The translations under genes and the position numbers were made by a program. Positions 31,610 through 43,610 of a stretch of 64,000 nt of DNA are shown piece by piece; position 1 is the first letter of the stretch, and each line of letters begins with the position of its first letter. Origin of the DNA: Dama dama (Eukaryota > Chordata > Mammalia > Artiodactyla > Cervidae); NCBI RefSeq assembly GCF_033118175.1, contig NC_083695.1, forward strand, positions 33,497,607 through 33,561,606, read 5' to 3'. The notes beneath the pieces were generated by a model. It did no database searches. It saw only the letters and a list, made by a program, of their open reading frames with translations, and was not told the DNA's origin.

Positions 31610-32560
31610 TGCTTTGTCCTTATCATTTGGTAACATATTAGATGTTTTGAGGATATAAAATAAAAAGGTTTCTGTGCTAAGAATTTATAATCTAGTAAGA
31701 GATAAGCTGTCTCTACAAATAACTGTTTCCAGTCTGTACATAACTGCCAAAAAAAGAAACCTTTACGATTTTAGCAAAACTCTTCTGCAATGCAGAAAGC
31801 CACTTCTGGAGATGGGAAGGAAAGACCATGAACAATTCAGGAAGGCTTCCATTAAGGAGAAGATGGTTGAACTAACCCTAGAGGGATTGGTAGGATTTTG
31901 ACAAGGGTGGTTGAAGGATATTCTAATTGATTTAGTGCCTACATGTGCAAAGTAGCATGAAGGCAAAAAAGCCTGAGGCGTGTTCAGAGAAGAACAAGTA
32001 TTCTAGTTTGAGTGGCATCTGGTATGTGTACAAGGGAATAGTAAAAGATCAGGCTAGAAAGAAAAAGCAGGAACACTTTATGGAGGACCTTTGAAAGTCA
32101 GGCTTTGGAACTTTTATCAGTACTTTATCAGGAGGCAGTAGGTAGCTTTTTTAACAAAGGCTAATCAGAGTTGATATTTAGGAAGGTGGATCTAATGATG
32201 CGGTGTAAGGATGCATTCAAATATGCGTATGACTGTTTAAGAGACTATAGCAGTAATCTAGGCAAGAGGTAATACAGGCCTGACCTAGGTTTCTGTGGGT
32301 AAGAATGACAAGACTATATAGGCATTGTGCTTATAAAATGTACTTGGCAGAACTTGGAAACTGTCAAATGTGAAGAGAAAGAAAATGTCAATGGGCCTCT
32401 GGAAGTGAGGAAGTATATCTGAGGATGATACCAAATGAAAGGAATAAAGGAAATTACCCCTAAAAAATGTAAAGAAGGGAAAAGATTTAAAAGTTCATAG
32501 CTGAATTTCTCGGTAAGACTACATTTAGGGAAGTTAATGAATTTGAAGATAAACAACAGG
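31610..32560 (+). repeat. Ancient mammalian-wide repeat, long copy
   Basis: The order of motifs (GAGATAAGC.., CAGGAAGGCTTCCATTAAGG, GTGCAAAGTAGCATGAAGGC, GAGGCGTGTTCAGAGAAGAA, TTTATGGAGGACCTTTGAAA, GACTATAGCAGTAATCTAGG) follows a common mammalian repeat that carries 'aaggcctgaggcaggagcgtgttcg' and 'gtagtccaggcgagagatga' phrases. I recognise the family but do not trust a name from memory. Confidence 0.55.
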
Positions 32561-33293
32561 GAAGGTGAGAGAGAAAGGGAAAGATGATATGTAACAGAAA
32601 AGTAGGGAGGAATGTTTCTCAGAGAGGGTGGAAAAATTCACACTCTAAAGCATCAAAAAAAAAAAAAATCTCAGTTTTTCATCTGTTAAATTATCCAATA
32701 AAATTGGAAAAATGCAAGCAAGAGGGCTTAAATATGTAGGAGTAAGTGGAAAGACTGACCAAGGACTAGAAAGAGGGAAAATATTTATTCAGGAAATTAA
32801 GAGTAATTGGTGATGCAAAGAAATTTGGACAAGGATTAAAATTATGCTTCTGAAGAAATAGAAGAAAATGGATATTCTTAAAATAGGAGAAAATAAATAT
32901 TTCTTAAAATAATTATTCCTAACTTTTACACTATGGAGAAATCCTTCATCGCTCTAGAAAAGAGATCAAGTCCTATTCAGAAAGGTGAAGGAGAAAGCCA
33001 GGATTGGTGACCAATGGGAAAAGTTTCTGAAATGGATATAGTTAGAAGCTGATTTATAATACTATGTACAGTAAGTCAAAAATACTTTTGACAAAAATCC
33101 CATTTGTTAGCCAGTCACTTTATAATGTTCAGTACAATAAAAATGCCAGTATTTTGTTACTACCTCTGTGCTGAATTACCTTCATTTCCCAGCGTGTTGT
33201 TGGTATCTAATGAAAACTCATACTTTTTTACAGAGACTCCTAAACACACAGGCAAGCACTGTATTAAATGTGTTACCTCAGATTCTGACAAAA
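32561..33293. other. Intron, nothing recognised
   Basis: AG-rich low-copy sequence with an A-run at 32655-32668. Confidence 0.5.
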
Positions 33294-33301
33294 GTTTGCA
33301 A

Positions 33302-33415
33302 GGGGGGTAAAAAAGAGAATTCCCTGGCAGTTCAGTGGTTAGGACTCCTCACTTCCACTGCAGGGGACAAAAGGTTTGATCACACATGGGGCAGCCCAAA
33401 AGAAAAAAAAAAAAG
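33302..33415 (+). mobile_element. CHR-type SINE, short
   Basis: AATTCCCTGGCAGTTCAGTG, TTAGGACTCCTCACTTCCAC, then an A-tail. GTTTGCAA at 33294-33301 and 33416-33423 is a likely TSD. Confidence 0.8.
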
Positions 33416-34069
33416 GTTTGCAAAGTAGATAAATATCTCTTGGTTCTAGTTTGTAGACTTAAAATGATTGGCTCCCATTTCATTATCAAATGCAATACTG
33501 GCTTCTCAAAAGTATCTTTTTAAACCTATTTATCCTAGAGGAAGGATAGGCGAGTTATGCTTTCACTTAAATATTTATGGAGATACATGTTATGTTGGGT
33601 GTTTTCTATCATCTATCTGTAATTATTTTTTTAATAGCCTGACTTTTTTTCCCTTTGACTTCTTTGTAGTTTCATTTTTGTTGTGGGTTTTTTTGTTGTT
33701 GGTGGTGGTGTGTTCTTCACTTTCTTTTTTCTTTTCCTTGAGAGACCTGTATTGATTGTTACCACCATGCCTAACCTTGTTTCTTCCCACTGGCCATTAT
33801 GAAAATTCTAATTTTGTCTATATTAGACTTGTTTCTAAGGCATAGTGCTACTGTATACTTTCTGCATAGTTATTGTGAGTCACCTGGCAAGAAGGAAAAT
33901 CATACTGAGTTTTGGTGATACTTGGATGGAATGTGTTATATACATATCCATAGTTTAAAAATTATGACCTGAGAAAGAACTGCCTTTTCCACCCCTGACC
34001 CCTTCCCCAACTAGAGGTAGGAGATTAGATGCTTCTCAGTTTGGGGTTTGGTTTTTTGGTGTTTTTTTT

Positions 34070-34085
34070 GGGGGGGGGGGGGGGG
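34070..34085 (+). repeat. Homopolymer of 16 G
   Basis: Preceded by G-rich and T-rich runs (GGTTTTTTGGTG, TTTTTTTT). Length is unreliable in any single assembly. Confidence 0.9.
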
Positions 34086-34304
34086 TGGTTAACTATTTTT
34101 TGTTATGTTATTAAGTCACAATGTGGTCCTATAAGTTTCTTCTTAAGTTAATTCAGTAATATTTTGGATTGTGAATGTTGTTATGATTTCTAATTATTTC
34201 CTCTTCTCTCTTGAAAGACAAGAGACTCAAAGAATAGAGGAGCTTTTACGATAGGTTCTGCTGTTGGGTTCATTAGGTCATAGAGGGTGGACTCTATGTA
34301 GCAG

Positions 34305-34372
34305 TGATTATCACACCTTGACCTTAGGAAGGTAGCAGGGATGATCACATCTTGACCTTAGGAAGGTGTGAT
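34305..34372 (+). repeat. Two-copy 34-bp tandem duplication
   Basis: CTTGACCTTAGGAAGGT occurs at 34317 and again at 34351, with flanking TGAT..TCACA similarity, giving a 34-bp period. Confidence 0.85.
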
Positions 34373-34871
34373 AGGAAACTTAGGAACTTTAAGAAGCTTA
34401 ATGCATGGAATATAGAAAAAATAAAGGATATTGGTGCACATTTGAGAGAAAAGAATTATTTAAAAGATACTTAATAAAAATGACAATCTCTCCCCATCCT
34501 AAGATCTTCCTTTCCTTTTCTGATCTAATTTTTAATGCTGATCAGTAATACCATTCTCGCTGACCCACATAAACATGTATCTAAACTTGTAAGAATCAAT
34601 TATTTATCTTATCTTTTACTGTTTTTTTATTAATATAAGTGATTTAAGTTTTAGACTTTTTTCTTTTTCCAGTAAATGAGGGAAGTAAGATCTGTCTAAA
34701 GATACATTTTACTTATCTTAAGGTTGACAAGCTGTGTAGCCTGGTCTCCATAGGCCTTCAGTTCTTCACTAGTAATGCAGTAAAGAAGAAAAATGTCTGT
34801 TTTAAAACTTATAAGTATTCTACGAATAGCATAATACAGGGATTGCTCAAGTTCAAGTGACCTAACATACA

Positions 34872-35096
34872 TATTTGGCGTCCTGGAGAGGAGAAACAAA
34901 AAGATATTTGAAGTAAAAAAGACTGAAAATGTTCCAAATTTGAAGAATACTATAAACCCAGAAACCAAAGAAGCTCAACAAACCGCAAAAAAAAAAAAAA
35001 AAAAAAAAAACAAGGAAAAAAACTACACCAAGGAACATCATAATCAAATTGCATAAAATCAGTGATAAAGAGAAACAAAGGTAAGTATGCATCTGA
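34872..35096 (+). mobile_element. Ancient L1 remnant, left part
   Basis: AAAATGTTCCAAATTTGAAG, GAAGCTCAACAAACCGC and CATCATAATCAAATTGCATA are decayed L1 sequence. It contains an A-run (34987-35010) and is split at 35097 by a CHR SINE. Confidence 0.6.
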
Positions 35097-35245
35097 GGGC
35101 TTCCCTGGTCCCTCAGGGATAATCTGCCTGCCAGTGCAGGAGACATGGGTCTGATCCCTGATCCATGAAGATCCCACATGCTGCAGAGCAACTAACCATG
35201 TGCCACAACTATTGAGCCTGTGTTCTAGAGCCTGGGAGCCAAAAA
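35097..35245 (+). mobile_element. CHR-type SINE inserted in L1, TSD
   Basis: GGGCTTCCCTGGTCCCTCAG, CTGATCCCTGATCCATGAAG, CCACAACTATTGAGCCTGTG. Flanked by AGTATGCATCTGA (35084-35096) and AGAATGCATCTGA (35246-35258), 12 of 13 identical. Confidence 0.88.
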
Positions 35246-35258
35246 AGAATGCATCTGA

Positions 35259-35400
35259 AACAGTGCAAGCTGAAACTCAGAAAAATTGTCAATCTCAAAT
35301 TCTATACCCTGCAAAAGTATCTTTCAAAAATGAAAATGAGTTAAAGACATAAAACAACTAAAAGAGTTCATCAGTAGCAGACCAGCACAAACCATTCAGA
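35259..35400 (+). mobile_element. Ancient L1 remnant, right part
   Basis: CTCAAATTCTATACCCTGCA, AAGTATCTTTCAAAAATGAA and CATCAGTAGCAGACCAGCAC continue the L1 interrupted by the SINE. Confidence 0.6.
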
Positions 35401-35449
35401 AATCATCGGCTCCAGATGCTAGCTGTTATGAATACATTTTATTTGGTAT

Positions 35450-35640
35450 TGGATATATACTTTAATGTCTCTGAACCTTCAGATTTTTATTTATGAAAGG
35501 AGAAGAATACCTATTTTATGGGATTTTTATGAGGATCAAATGAAATAAGGAAAATAATTGACATCTGTTGAGTGTCTTCATTATGCCATGCACATGGTAT
35601 CTCACTAAAAATGGAAATAAAACACCCAATAAGAGGCCTA
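35450..35640 (+). mobile_element. MIR SINE remnant
   Basis: GTCTCTGAACCTTCAGATTT, TGAGGATCAAATGAAATAAG and GAGTGTCTTCATTATGCC follow the 3' half of MIR in sense orientation. Confidence 0.6.
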
Positions 35641-35984
35641 CTCCCCTAATTGTTTTCCTATCCTATCACCTCTCCTATTTTTTTAGCAGCTGAAAAACTT
35701 GGGTTATTCTACAAGATAGCCCAAATAGCTACTCAATCAAATTTTGAAGAAATACTTTTCCTAAACTTGCTTTCCTTTACCTACCATCATTAAATATGCA
35801 TAACAGTGGGAGTGATGAACAGCTTTCCTTGGTAAAACAGACACATCACCTAGTAAATCATTTTGTGAAAGGATTAAATATGTTCTAAACTGAACCTAAT
35901 TTATTTGGCTTATAATTCGGTTATGTAATTTTTTTTCAGTCATGTTTGTGAAAGTATACCTTATACACTATTTAATTTTTATCA
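35641..35984. other. Intron, nothing recognised
   Basis: Low-copy sequence. Confidence 0.5.
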
Positions 35985-36075
35985 TAAACCTATTGGATAG
36001 GGGCCATGCTTGTCTTTATAGCTTATACATTGCCCCACAGAGTTTTTGACACTCAATAAATGTTAAATAATATTT
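35985..36075 (+). mobile_element. L2 3'-end remnant
   Basis: GGGGCCATGCTTGTCTTTAT ... CACTCAATAAATGTTAAATA resembles the L2 terminus. Confidence 0.5.
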
Positions 36076-36444
36076 CTATTCAGCGTTCTGCAGGTAGGAA
36101 GCGTATGGTAATAAATGCCAGAGCACAGGTTGAAAATCTCCCAGAAGTTGTATGTTCTTTGGAAAAACCAATACAGATATTTTCATGAATGAAGCATTTT
36201 TAAAGGGGCTTCTCAGATTTATAATTTACTTAAAAATATTCTCCAGCCCTTGTTTACTTTATTTACAAATTAAAACTTTTCCTCTTCACAAATAATTTAA
36301 TATTAAAAGTAGTATAACATTAATGCAGTCTCATAGGAAGATATGTAAATATTTTTATAAATAAGTACAGAGTACATTTTGTAAATAGTACAAGGTAAAA
36401 GTAACTCATAGTGTGAAGGATAGCATGAAGAAATATTTAGAGGC
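36076..36444. other. Intron, nothing recognised
   Basis: AT-rich low-copy sequence. Confidence 0.5.
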
Positions 36445-36455
36445 TTAAGCAGTAT

Positions 36456-37888
36456 CAGTCAGTTCAGTTCAGTTACTCAGTTGTGTCTGACTCTTTGGGA
36501 CCCCATGGACTGCAGCATACCAGGCTTCCCTGTCCATCACCAGCTCCTAGAGCTTGCTCAAACTCATGTCCATTGAGTCAGTGATGCCGTCGAATCATCT
36601 CAACCTCTGTCGTCCCTTTCTCCTCTCACCTTCAATCTTTCCCAGCATCAGGGTCTTTTCCAGTGAGTCAGTTCTTTACATCAGGTGGCCAAAGTATTAG
36701 AGTTTCAGCTTCAGCATCAGTCCTTCCAGTGAATATTCAGGATTGATTTCCCTTAGGATTGACTGGTTTGATCTCCTTGCAGTCCAAGGGACTCTCAAGA
36801 ATCTTCTCCAACTCCACAGTTCAAAAACATCAATTCTTCGGCACTCAGCTTTCTTTATAGTCGAACTCTCACATCCATGCATGACTACTGGAAGAACCAA
36901 AGCTTTGACTAGATGGGTCTTCGTTGCCTAAGTAATGTCTCTGCCTTTTAATATGCTGTCTAGTTTGGTCATAGCTTTTCTTACAGGGAGCAAGCATCTT
37001 TTAATTACATGGCGACAGTCACCATCTGCAGTGATTTTGGAGCCCAAGAAAATAAAGTCTGTCACTGTTTCCTTTGTTTCCCCATCCATTTGCCATGAAT
37101 TGTTGGGACCAAATGCCATGATCCTGTTATTTTTTGAATGTTAAGTTTTAAGCCAGCTTTTTCACTCTCCTGTTTCAGTTTCATCAAGAGGCTCTTTAGT
37201 TCTTCTTCGCTTTCTGCCATAAGGGTGGTGTCATCTGCGTAGCTGAGGTTATTGATTTTTCTCCCGGCGATCTTGACTCCAGCATGTGCTTCATCCAGCC
37301 CAGCATTTCACATGATGTACTCTGCATATAAGTTAAATAAGCAGGATGACAGTATACAGCCTTGACATACTCCTTTCCCAACTTGGAACCAGTCTGTTGT
37401 TCCATGTCCGTTTCTAACTGTTGCTTCTTGACCTGCATGCAGATTTCTCAGAAGGCAGGTAAGGTGGTCTGGTATTCCCATCTCTTTCAGAATTTTTCAG
37501 TTTATTGTGATCTATACAGTCCAAGGCTTGGGAGTAATAAATAAAGCAGAAGTAGATTTTTTTCCTGGAACTCTCTTGTTTTTCCATGATCCAACAGATG
37601 TTGGCAATTTGATCTCTGGTTCCCCTGTCTTTTCTAAATCCAGCTTACACATCTGGAAGTTCATAGTTCATGTACTTTTGAAGCCTGGCTTGGAGAATTT
37701 TGAGCATTACTTTGCTAGCATGTGAGATGAGTGCAACTGTGCGGCAGTTTGAACATTCTTTGGATTTGCCCTTGTTTGGGATTAGAATGAAAACTGACCT
37801 TTTCCAGTCCTGTGGCCACTGCTGAGTTTTCCAAACTTGCTGACATATTGAGTGCAGCGCTTTAACAGCACCATCTTTTAGGATTTGA
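36456..37888 (-). mobile_element. 5'-truncated BovB LINE (1.4 kb), minus strand
   Basis: Minus-strand frames show BovB RT and C-terminal peptides (37645-37896: QQVWKTQQWPQDWKRSVFIL, ASKVMLKILQARLQKY; 36697-36900: [20 protein letters not shown]). Many stops. TTAAGCAGTAT (36445-36455) and TTAAGCAATAT (37889-37899) are a likely TSD, 10 of 11 identical. Confidence 0.93.
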
Positions 37889-37912
37889 TTAAGCAATATA
37901 AGTCTTCATATT

Positions 37913-37970
37913 GCTGCAGTCCATGGGATCGCAAAGAGTCAGACATGACTGAGCAACTGAACTGAGCTGA
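37913..37970 (+). mobile_element. Isolated BovB/Bov-A 3' end, opposite orientation
   Basis: GCTGCAGTCCATGGGATCGC, then CAGACATGACTGAGCAACTG up to AACTGAGCTGA, is just the last 58 bp of the BovB/Bov-A terminus on the + strand, next to the minus-strand BovB. Confidence 0.8.
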
Positions 37971-38819
37971 ATATAGGAAAAAAATAAACAGCAGATAGTT
38001 CTTTATCATTAAATGTCAGCATGACTCAGAGGTGTATCACTGCTACAGGTAAGAAATGGTTAATCACAATCAAGTATAGAGAACTATTTAGATAATATGT
38101 TTCTAAATTATCTTTCCTTTATTTTTTCACCTGTGATTGATCTGTTAGCCACACTTGTTTGGTTTGACTTCTGTGAGGATTTTTTTAAGGATTAGCATAA
38201 TCTGAATAGAGAGATTTTCTGAATTGGACCATGTTAGTTAACCTCTTAGAGGCTTAGGTTCCTTGTGTATAAGATATGGATAGAGAATCTGGGCACAGTT
38301 TAGTTTGGTGCCCCTGAATTCAGAGTCTCTTACAAGGCTGAAGTCAGGATGTCAGCCAGGGCTTTAGTCCTATCACTGCTTGGGAAAGATTCACTTCCAA
38401 GCTCATTCATGTGGCTGTTAGCAAGCCCTAGATCCTCTCTGATGGTTAGTTATGGGCCACTCCATGGGGGAACTCACAACATGGCAGGTTATTTCCCCTA
38501 GAGCAAGAGCTGAGAGAGACTGTGTGAACAAGAGAATGAACAAACAAGACATCCCATCACTTTTTGTCAGGTATTTGTTAAAAGTGAGTCTCTTGGTCCA
38601 GACAGCACACAAAGGGGAGGAAATTTTACAAGGATTTGAATATCACCAGTTAAGGATCTACATAGTACGCAACCAATTTAGAGGCTTCCAGCTACACATG
38701 TGATCCACAGATAGGACAAATCATGGAATATACTCTGGATTCTCTGAAATTCATTTGCTTAAATTTCCCAATATTTTACCAAAAGCTTGAATTTAATATG
38801 TGATATGATTTTATAGTTC
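37971..38819. other. Intron, nothing recognised
   Basis: Low-copy sequence. Confidence 0.5.
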
Positions 38820-38995
38820 ACATTAAATATTTTACTTATTCCTAGTAATAATCCAGTCAGTTTTGTTGACCTCAGTTTTACTAATAAAAACTAATATATA
38901 CTGAGTGACTTGCCCAAGATTACATATCAAATGAGCATAAAATGGCAACCTTAGTGTAGGTCTTCTAAGCCAACTACTCTTTCCATTTGGCTGTA
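38820..38995 (-). mobile_element. MIR SINE remnant
   Basis: CTGAGTGACTTGCCCAAGAT, TACATATCAAATGAGCATAA and GTAGGTCTTCTAAGCCAACT are the reverse MIR core. Confidence 0.6.
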
Positions 38996-39875
38996 ACTGC
39001 TTCCTGACCAGTACTGTCTTGCATTTAAAGCCTTCAAAAAAGGCTTCATACATATAATTGTATAAAAAAATATGAATTTCATTTATATGCAGAGATTTTT
39101 ATACATAGATTTATAGAGAGAAAGACAGGCATATCATATCATATCATATCATTCCGTCTTAGACTCTCATGTACACCACACCATTTAGGATTTACAGTAT
39201 TGTTTCAAATATTGCAAGTCGAAGTCTAATAAGATGTATAATAGCTGTAACACTGATGTATCTCTAGCATAATAGTATCTGTTAGCCTAAAACTATCCTT
39301 GCAGGGTAAATACTAGTTGAATGGAGAGATGAACAACCAAAACAGCAGAACTGTTTTCGTGGTTCCATTCTCCCTTGGCTTTTCCCAGAGCTCTGGACTT
39401 CTATGACTTGAGTGAAGACCATGCTAACTCCAATGAATTTTCTGCTTCCTGTTTGCCATTGGAGCAGCAAAATAATTTGTTTTGAATGGATGAGCTGCCT
39501 TCTATGGATAGTCAGAAGTTATCTTTCTTTGGTCCTAAGTTGGATCTTCTTTTTTACTTCAGTCCATGAAGTTTCAGTCAACACCCAAGATCCCTCATGT
39601 CCGATATCAAAAAACAAGAGTGGTAACATAAGCAAGCAGATAATACCTCTAAATGGGTTCAGTGTCTTGAAATGTAGAGGCAGAAGTAGGAGAGCAAGTG
39701 TTATGAGCTATGATAGTGGTGGGTAGTTAGTAGTTAGTTACACCCTTCAGATTACCCTGAAGAAACGAGAGATGATTTTTTAAGGCATGTTGCTAAATTC
39801 TTAAAATAACTTTGTGGTTTGGTTAGTAGGAACATCTGTTTCCCTGAAGGAAAACGATAGTTCCTACAACCAATA
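38996..39875. other. Intron with a pentanucleotide repeat
   Basis: (ATATC)4 at 39131-39150. No gene recognised. Confidence 0.5.
39131..39152 (+). repeat. (ATATC)4 microsatellite
   Basis: Four perfect ATATC units plus AT. Confidence 0.95.
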
Positions 39876-40040
39876 AGTTAATTTGGCAAAGTCTCAGGAT
39901 ATAAGGCCAATACACAGAAATCATTTGTATTTATATGTAACTAATAACAAATAATTGGAATTAGAATAACAATATGGCCTATTTATAGTTTTAGTTTTAT
40001 AGTGATTACATATAATTCTACATAAATTAAAATCAAGGTG
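39876..40040 (+). mobile_element. Ancient L1 ORF2 fragment
   Basis: AATTTGGCAAAGTCTCAGGA, AATACACAGAAATCATTTGT and ACTAATAACAAATAATTGGA are the reading after the L1 RT palm (the family's [15 protein letters not shown] region). Confidence 0.7.
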
Positions 40041-42865
40041 TTATCAGGCAAAATGCAAGGAAAATAGTTTTCTTCTTAGATATATAAAGGAAATTGTTGT
40101 ATTTTCATACACACAGACGCACACTTAAGTTGTTCCCTCCTTGCCTCTATAACCTGAGAACTGTGTTTTTTAGTAGTGGTTTGCTAATCCCTTTAAGTAG
40201 TTCTTCATGTAAGTATTCCATAGTTCTCATTAACCATGAATTTCAGCTTTATTTTTTAAACCTCTACTCAAAAACTGTACTTGGTTGTTGTTTCATCCTT
40301 TTAGCCTGGTTGGTGAAGCAGCAAGCCTACTGCAAATCCTAAATAGCGTGGTGTAGATGAGAGCCTAAGACTTTAATTATATGTCATTTTATTCACAACA
40401 CTCAATTCCAGGAAGAAAAAAAAATGACTTTGTTGTTGTAAAAAGACATGTGTGAGTATCATTCATTGTAAACCAAAAATGATACTGTATTATAGCTTAG
40501 GCAACAATGGGAGCTGATTTTGAAAATGTGACCTGTATGAGAAACTGAATAATAGTGAAAGTTATCAAAATGGAAAGAAGTGTTAATGTGAAATCCAGCC
40601 TTCTCAGAAATACTCTTTCCTGGCCTGTTTCGTTTTGCTTTTGTTGCTTGTCATGCATGAATGAAAGTGCTACACTCTCAGGGGAGCAGGAAAGCCTCTG
40701 TGTCGGTTGTTTATTTCCTTAATCCCTCCTCCTTTGTGATTTTTGATGTCAGATGTAAAATGGAAAGCCTGTAAATATAATGATTATCACATGGATAATC
40801 ACCTGCATTAGGAACGGCCATGCTTCTCTATTCTAACCCTAGCTGTTCTCCACATGTCACATCCACTCTGCCGTTGGATTTTAACCTGACTGCTTCATTA
40901 GATTTGTGAAACTCAGTACGTGGCGCCCTGGGGCAGCACAGATGGGGACTTGCTTGTTTTCTTTTCTCACTTTTACTGCGAAGGCACGCTAAAAAGTCCT
41001 TTTCAATTTAGTGTGATCAGTTCACTTGGAATTACCCCTGATATTTGGAACCTGCCTTAACTGTTCTGCCCACCATTTATGCCTTTTTTCTTCCTTGATT
41101 TCTGACCTAATGCCTTTTCTTTTTGTCCCTCCATGCAGTGAATCTTAGGACTAAAATTCTCCTTCAAATTCTTACTGGGTCAAACTGTTCCTCTGTGTTG
41201 TTTTATTTGTTTTGCTGTGAGGGAAAAATAAATGTTGTTCCATCGTTGTATCTACAAACACCTTCAGATCAGAGGTTAGCTGTGGGAAAGTCTGCAGAGA
41301 TGTGAGCCAGCTGCCTTTTCTAATGGAGAGACTGGGGGCACCAACCCAAGATCAAAGGAAGGTGGGAGGAAGTGAGGAGATAAGATCTTTTTAAGCCATA
41401 GAACAAGTGCTTAGCTTTTCAGTGATAGGGCACAGCTCTGCAAACCTGTGTGAGGGGGTGCTGAGATAGAAAATTGAGTTGACTTTTCTTCAGCATGTCC
41501 TTCCTCAGTCAGAAATATGTTAGTGCTTGGAATAGTTTACAGATGTGGAAGAGTCCTAGGGCTCAGTTTCATTGAAGAATAATGATCTGACATTGGTAAA
41601 TGTGCCTTCTTGCAATTAGTCAGTTCTATTGTACCATAACAGATCACAGTCTATTGCTTCTTACTTTGGGGAACAAAACTGGAAATTAAAAAGGGAACTT
41701 ATCTACTGTATGTGAATTTTGAATTTTTATGTCTTAGTACAATTTTAGTTGTACAGATTTGTCATATTAACTTTGTCTTACAGTCCTTTAGGTTTCTTTC
41801 ATGCCTCTGATAAAGTTCCATATAAATAAGTAGTTCTTACAAAGCTATTTCGTTGTTTTTTTTCATATAAGAATTAGCTTGGTTAATTCTTGAGTTGGAC
41901 AACTTGGAAAAATTCTACATTGCTATCTTTTGAACCCTATCCTTTTCCTTGAAATCCAAGCTAGTAAATATTATTGACTGTCTGGTATACAAGAATCTGG
42001 TGTAAGTAAATTGTCACGAAGGCTAACCATGCTTACACCAATTGTCAAGATCATGATTTAGTTTTTTTATCTGTATCAACTAAGGTTAACTCAATCAGCC
42101 TTATGCGCTTCTCTAGTGAACAGCCTAAGGAGTTGTACTTTCAGCTTATCACTTTCTATTAACTTCAGTGTTCGATTGTGATCGTATGTTTCAATTTCTC
42201 AAACCCTCAAAGTGGTTCTTTAAACTTAGATGGTATTAGTATATTGGACTATAAGTGCATACATACTTCTTTTCTCTGTGTTTTCCTTAACATGTAGATA
42301 GTACCCAGATTTGTGCTGGAGACATTAACTGTAGTTTCTGCCTTACATGGTTTGGTGCAGCAGTCATTTTAGTTAAGTTGGATCTGCTCACTACTCAGGC
42401 TCACATCCCATCCTTCTATTAATATCTCTTGGCAAAGATAATTTTGGAGGAATGTAAGTTAAGATGTAGAGACTCTTGACAGTTGTCTGCAGTTTTTTTT
42501 TTTTTTCATCTTCAAGAGGAAAGTGGAATTGAAAAGTAATATTGCCTCCATTTTCTGTATCAGTACTAAAATGAAAATATATGCACAAAGCAGAGAGTGA
42601 AGAAAGGGAACAGATTTGGTTACACAGATGTGTTTTTGTCATTTGACAACCTATTATAATAGGGCATTAGAGATATAATAATGGTCATCAGATTGTGCCC
42701 TTAAGATATATTTAATATCTAGAAAAACATTGTTTTAAAATTTTTAACTAAATTTTAAAAAATATTCAGCATTTGTTACCCTGTCATCTTAAATCAGAGA
42801 GAAATGAGGGGGTATACTTTTTATTACAAAAGTTTTCAAACAGGCAAAAGATAGTGATACTGAAT
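40041..42865. other. Long repeat-poor intron stretch
   Basis: About 2.8 kb with almost no transposon signature, only a T-run at 42495-42507. The part at about 40590-41000 is more GC-balanced (CTTAATCCCTCCTCCTTTGT, ATTATCACATGGATAATCAC). It could hold conserved noncoding sequence, which I cannot test here. Confidence 0.45.
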
Positions 42866-42869
42866 ACAT

Positions 42870-43610
42870 CTAGATACATTAATATTTTACCATTTTTGCT
42901 TCACTTTCTTTTTTTTTTAAGTTTTCTAAAATAAATTACATATACCATGCCATTTTATCCCAGGATACTTCAGGATACACCTAAAAATCTATGATTTTTT
43001 CATATCAACTTGGTAATTCCTAATATTTGATTTCCATTTCATAATCAAACTTACCCAAAATGTATTTTATAACTGGTTTGTTCAAAACAGTTTCCAGTTA
43101 AAATCTGTACATTACTCCTGTACATTTTATCATGATGTTGACTTACTAAAAAGACCAAGGTCCTTGTCCTGTCTAATATCCTACCTTATGGATTTGTTTA
43201 TTAGCTTTCTCAGTGTATCATTTAACTTGTTCTTCTATCCTATGTATTTCCTATATACTGCAAGTTATTGAATAAAATTTTGATTAATTAATGTTAAAAA
43301 CTTTATAGATGGTGCTCTGTACCTTATACTACATTATGACAGAAGCCACAGACTATTTGGTGATCAGAATATTAGGTGATAAGATTGATCACTGGATTAA
43401 AGTGATGACTGCTTGATTTTTCTGCTATAAAGTTATACTTTGCTCCCGGTGACCAGCATGTGATCTTTGATACTTTGATTCCATGAAATAACCAGTTCCC
43501 TATCATTCTTTAACCTAATGAGTTGAGCATCCATTGATGACCTTTGCCTGAATAAATTTCATCAGAGATTGCAAAATGGTGGGTTTTCTGAATCTAATCT
43601 ATACGTTTAT
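42870..43610 (-). mobile_element. Ancient L1 3'-UTR remnant
   Basis: TTAGGTGATAAGATTGATCA, TTTGATACTTTGATTCCATG, GTTGAGCATCCATTGATGAC and GAGATTGCAAAATGGTGG follow, in order, the reverse of an old L1M 3'-UTR, the same consensus as at 50888-51300. Confidence 0.6.

Larger units (their letters stand above)
33424..34870. other. Intron with G-run and a 34-bp duplication
   Basis: No gene recognised. T-rich at 33600-33740, a run of 16 G at 34070-34085 and a two-unit tandem repeat at 34305-34372. Confidence 0.5.

Noticed and set aside
33120..33420. Potential tRNA gene at the CHR/tRNA-like heads
   Set aside because: The SINE heads keep box-like words but no cloverleaf or intact acceptor stem. No true tRNA, rRNA or snRNA gene was recognised in the window.
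35073..35090. AAAGGTAAGTATG looks like a strong splice donor
   Set aside because: Sits in decayed L1 with no open exon or acceptor upstream. One motif alone is expected by chance in 64 kb.
36456..37970. Twin-priming explanation for the BovB with inverted end
   Set aside because: Twin priming inverts a 5' part relative to the 3' end. Here both pieces carry the 3' end, so two events are needed.
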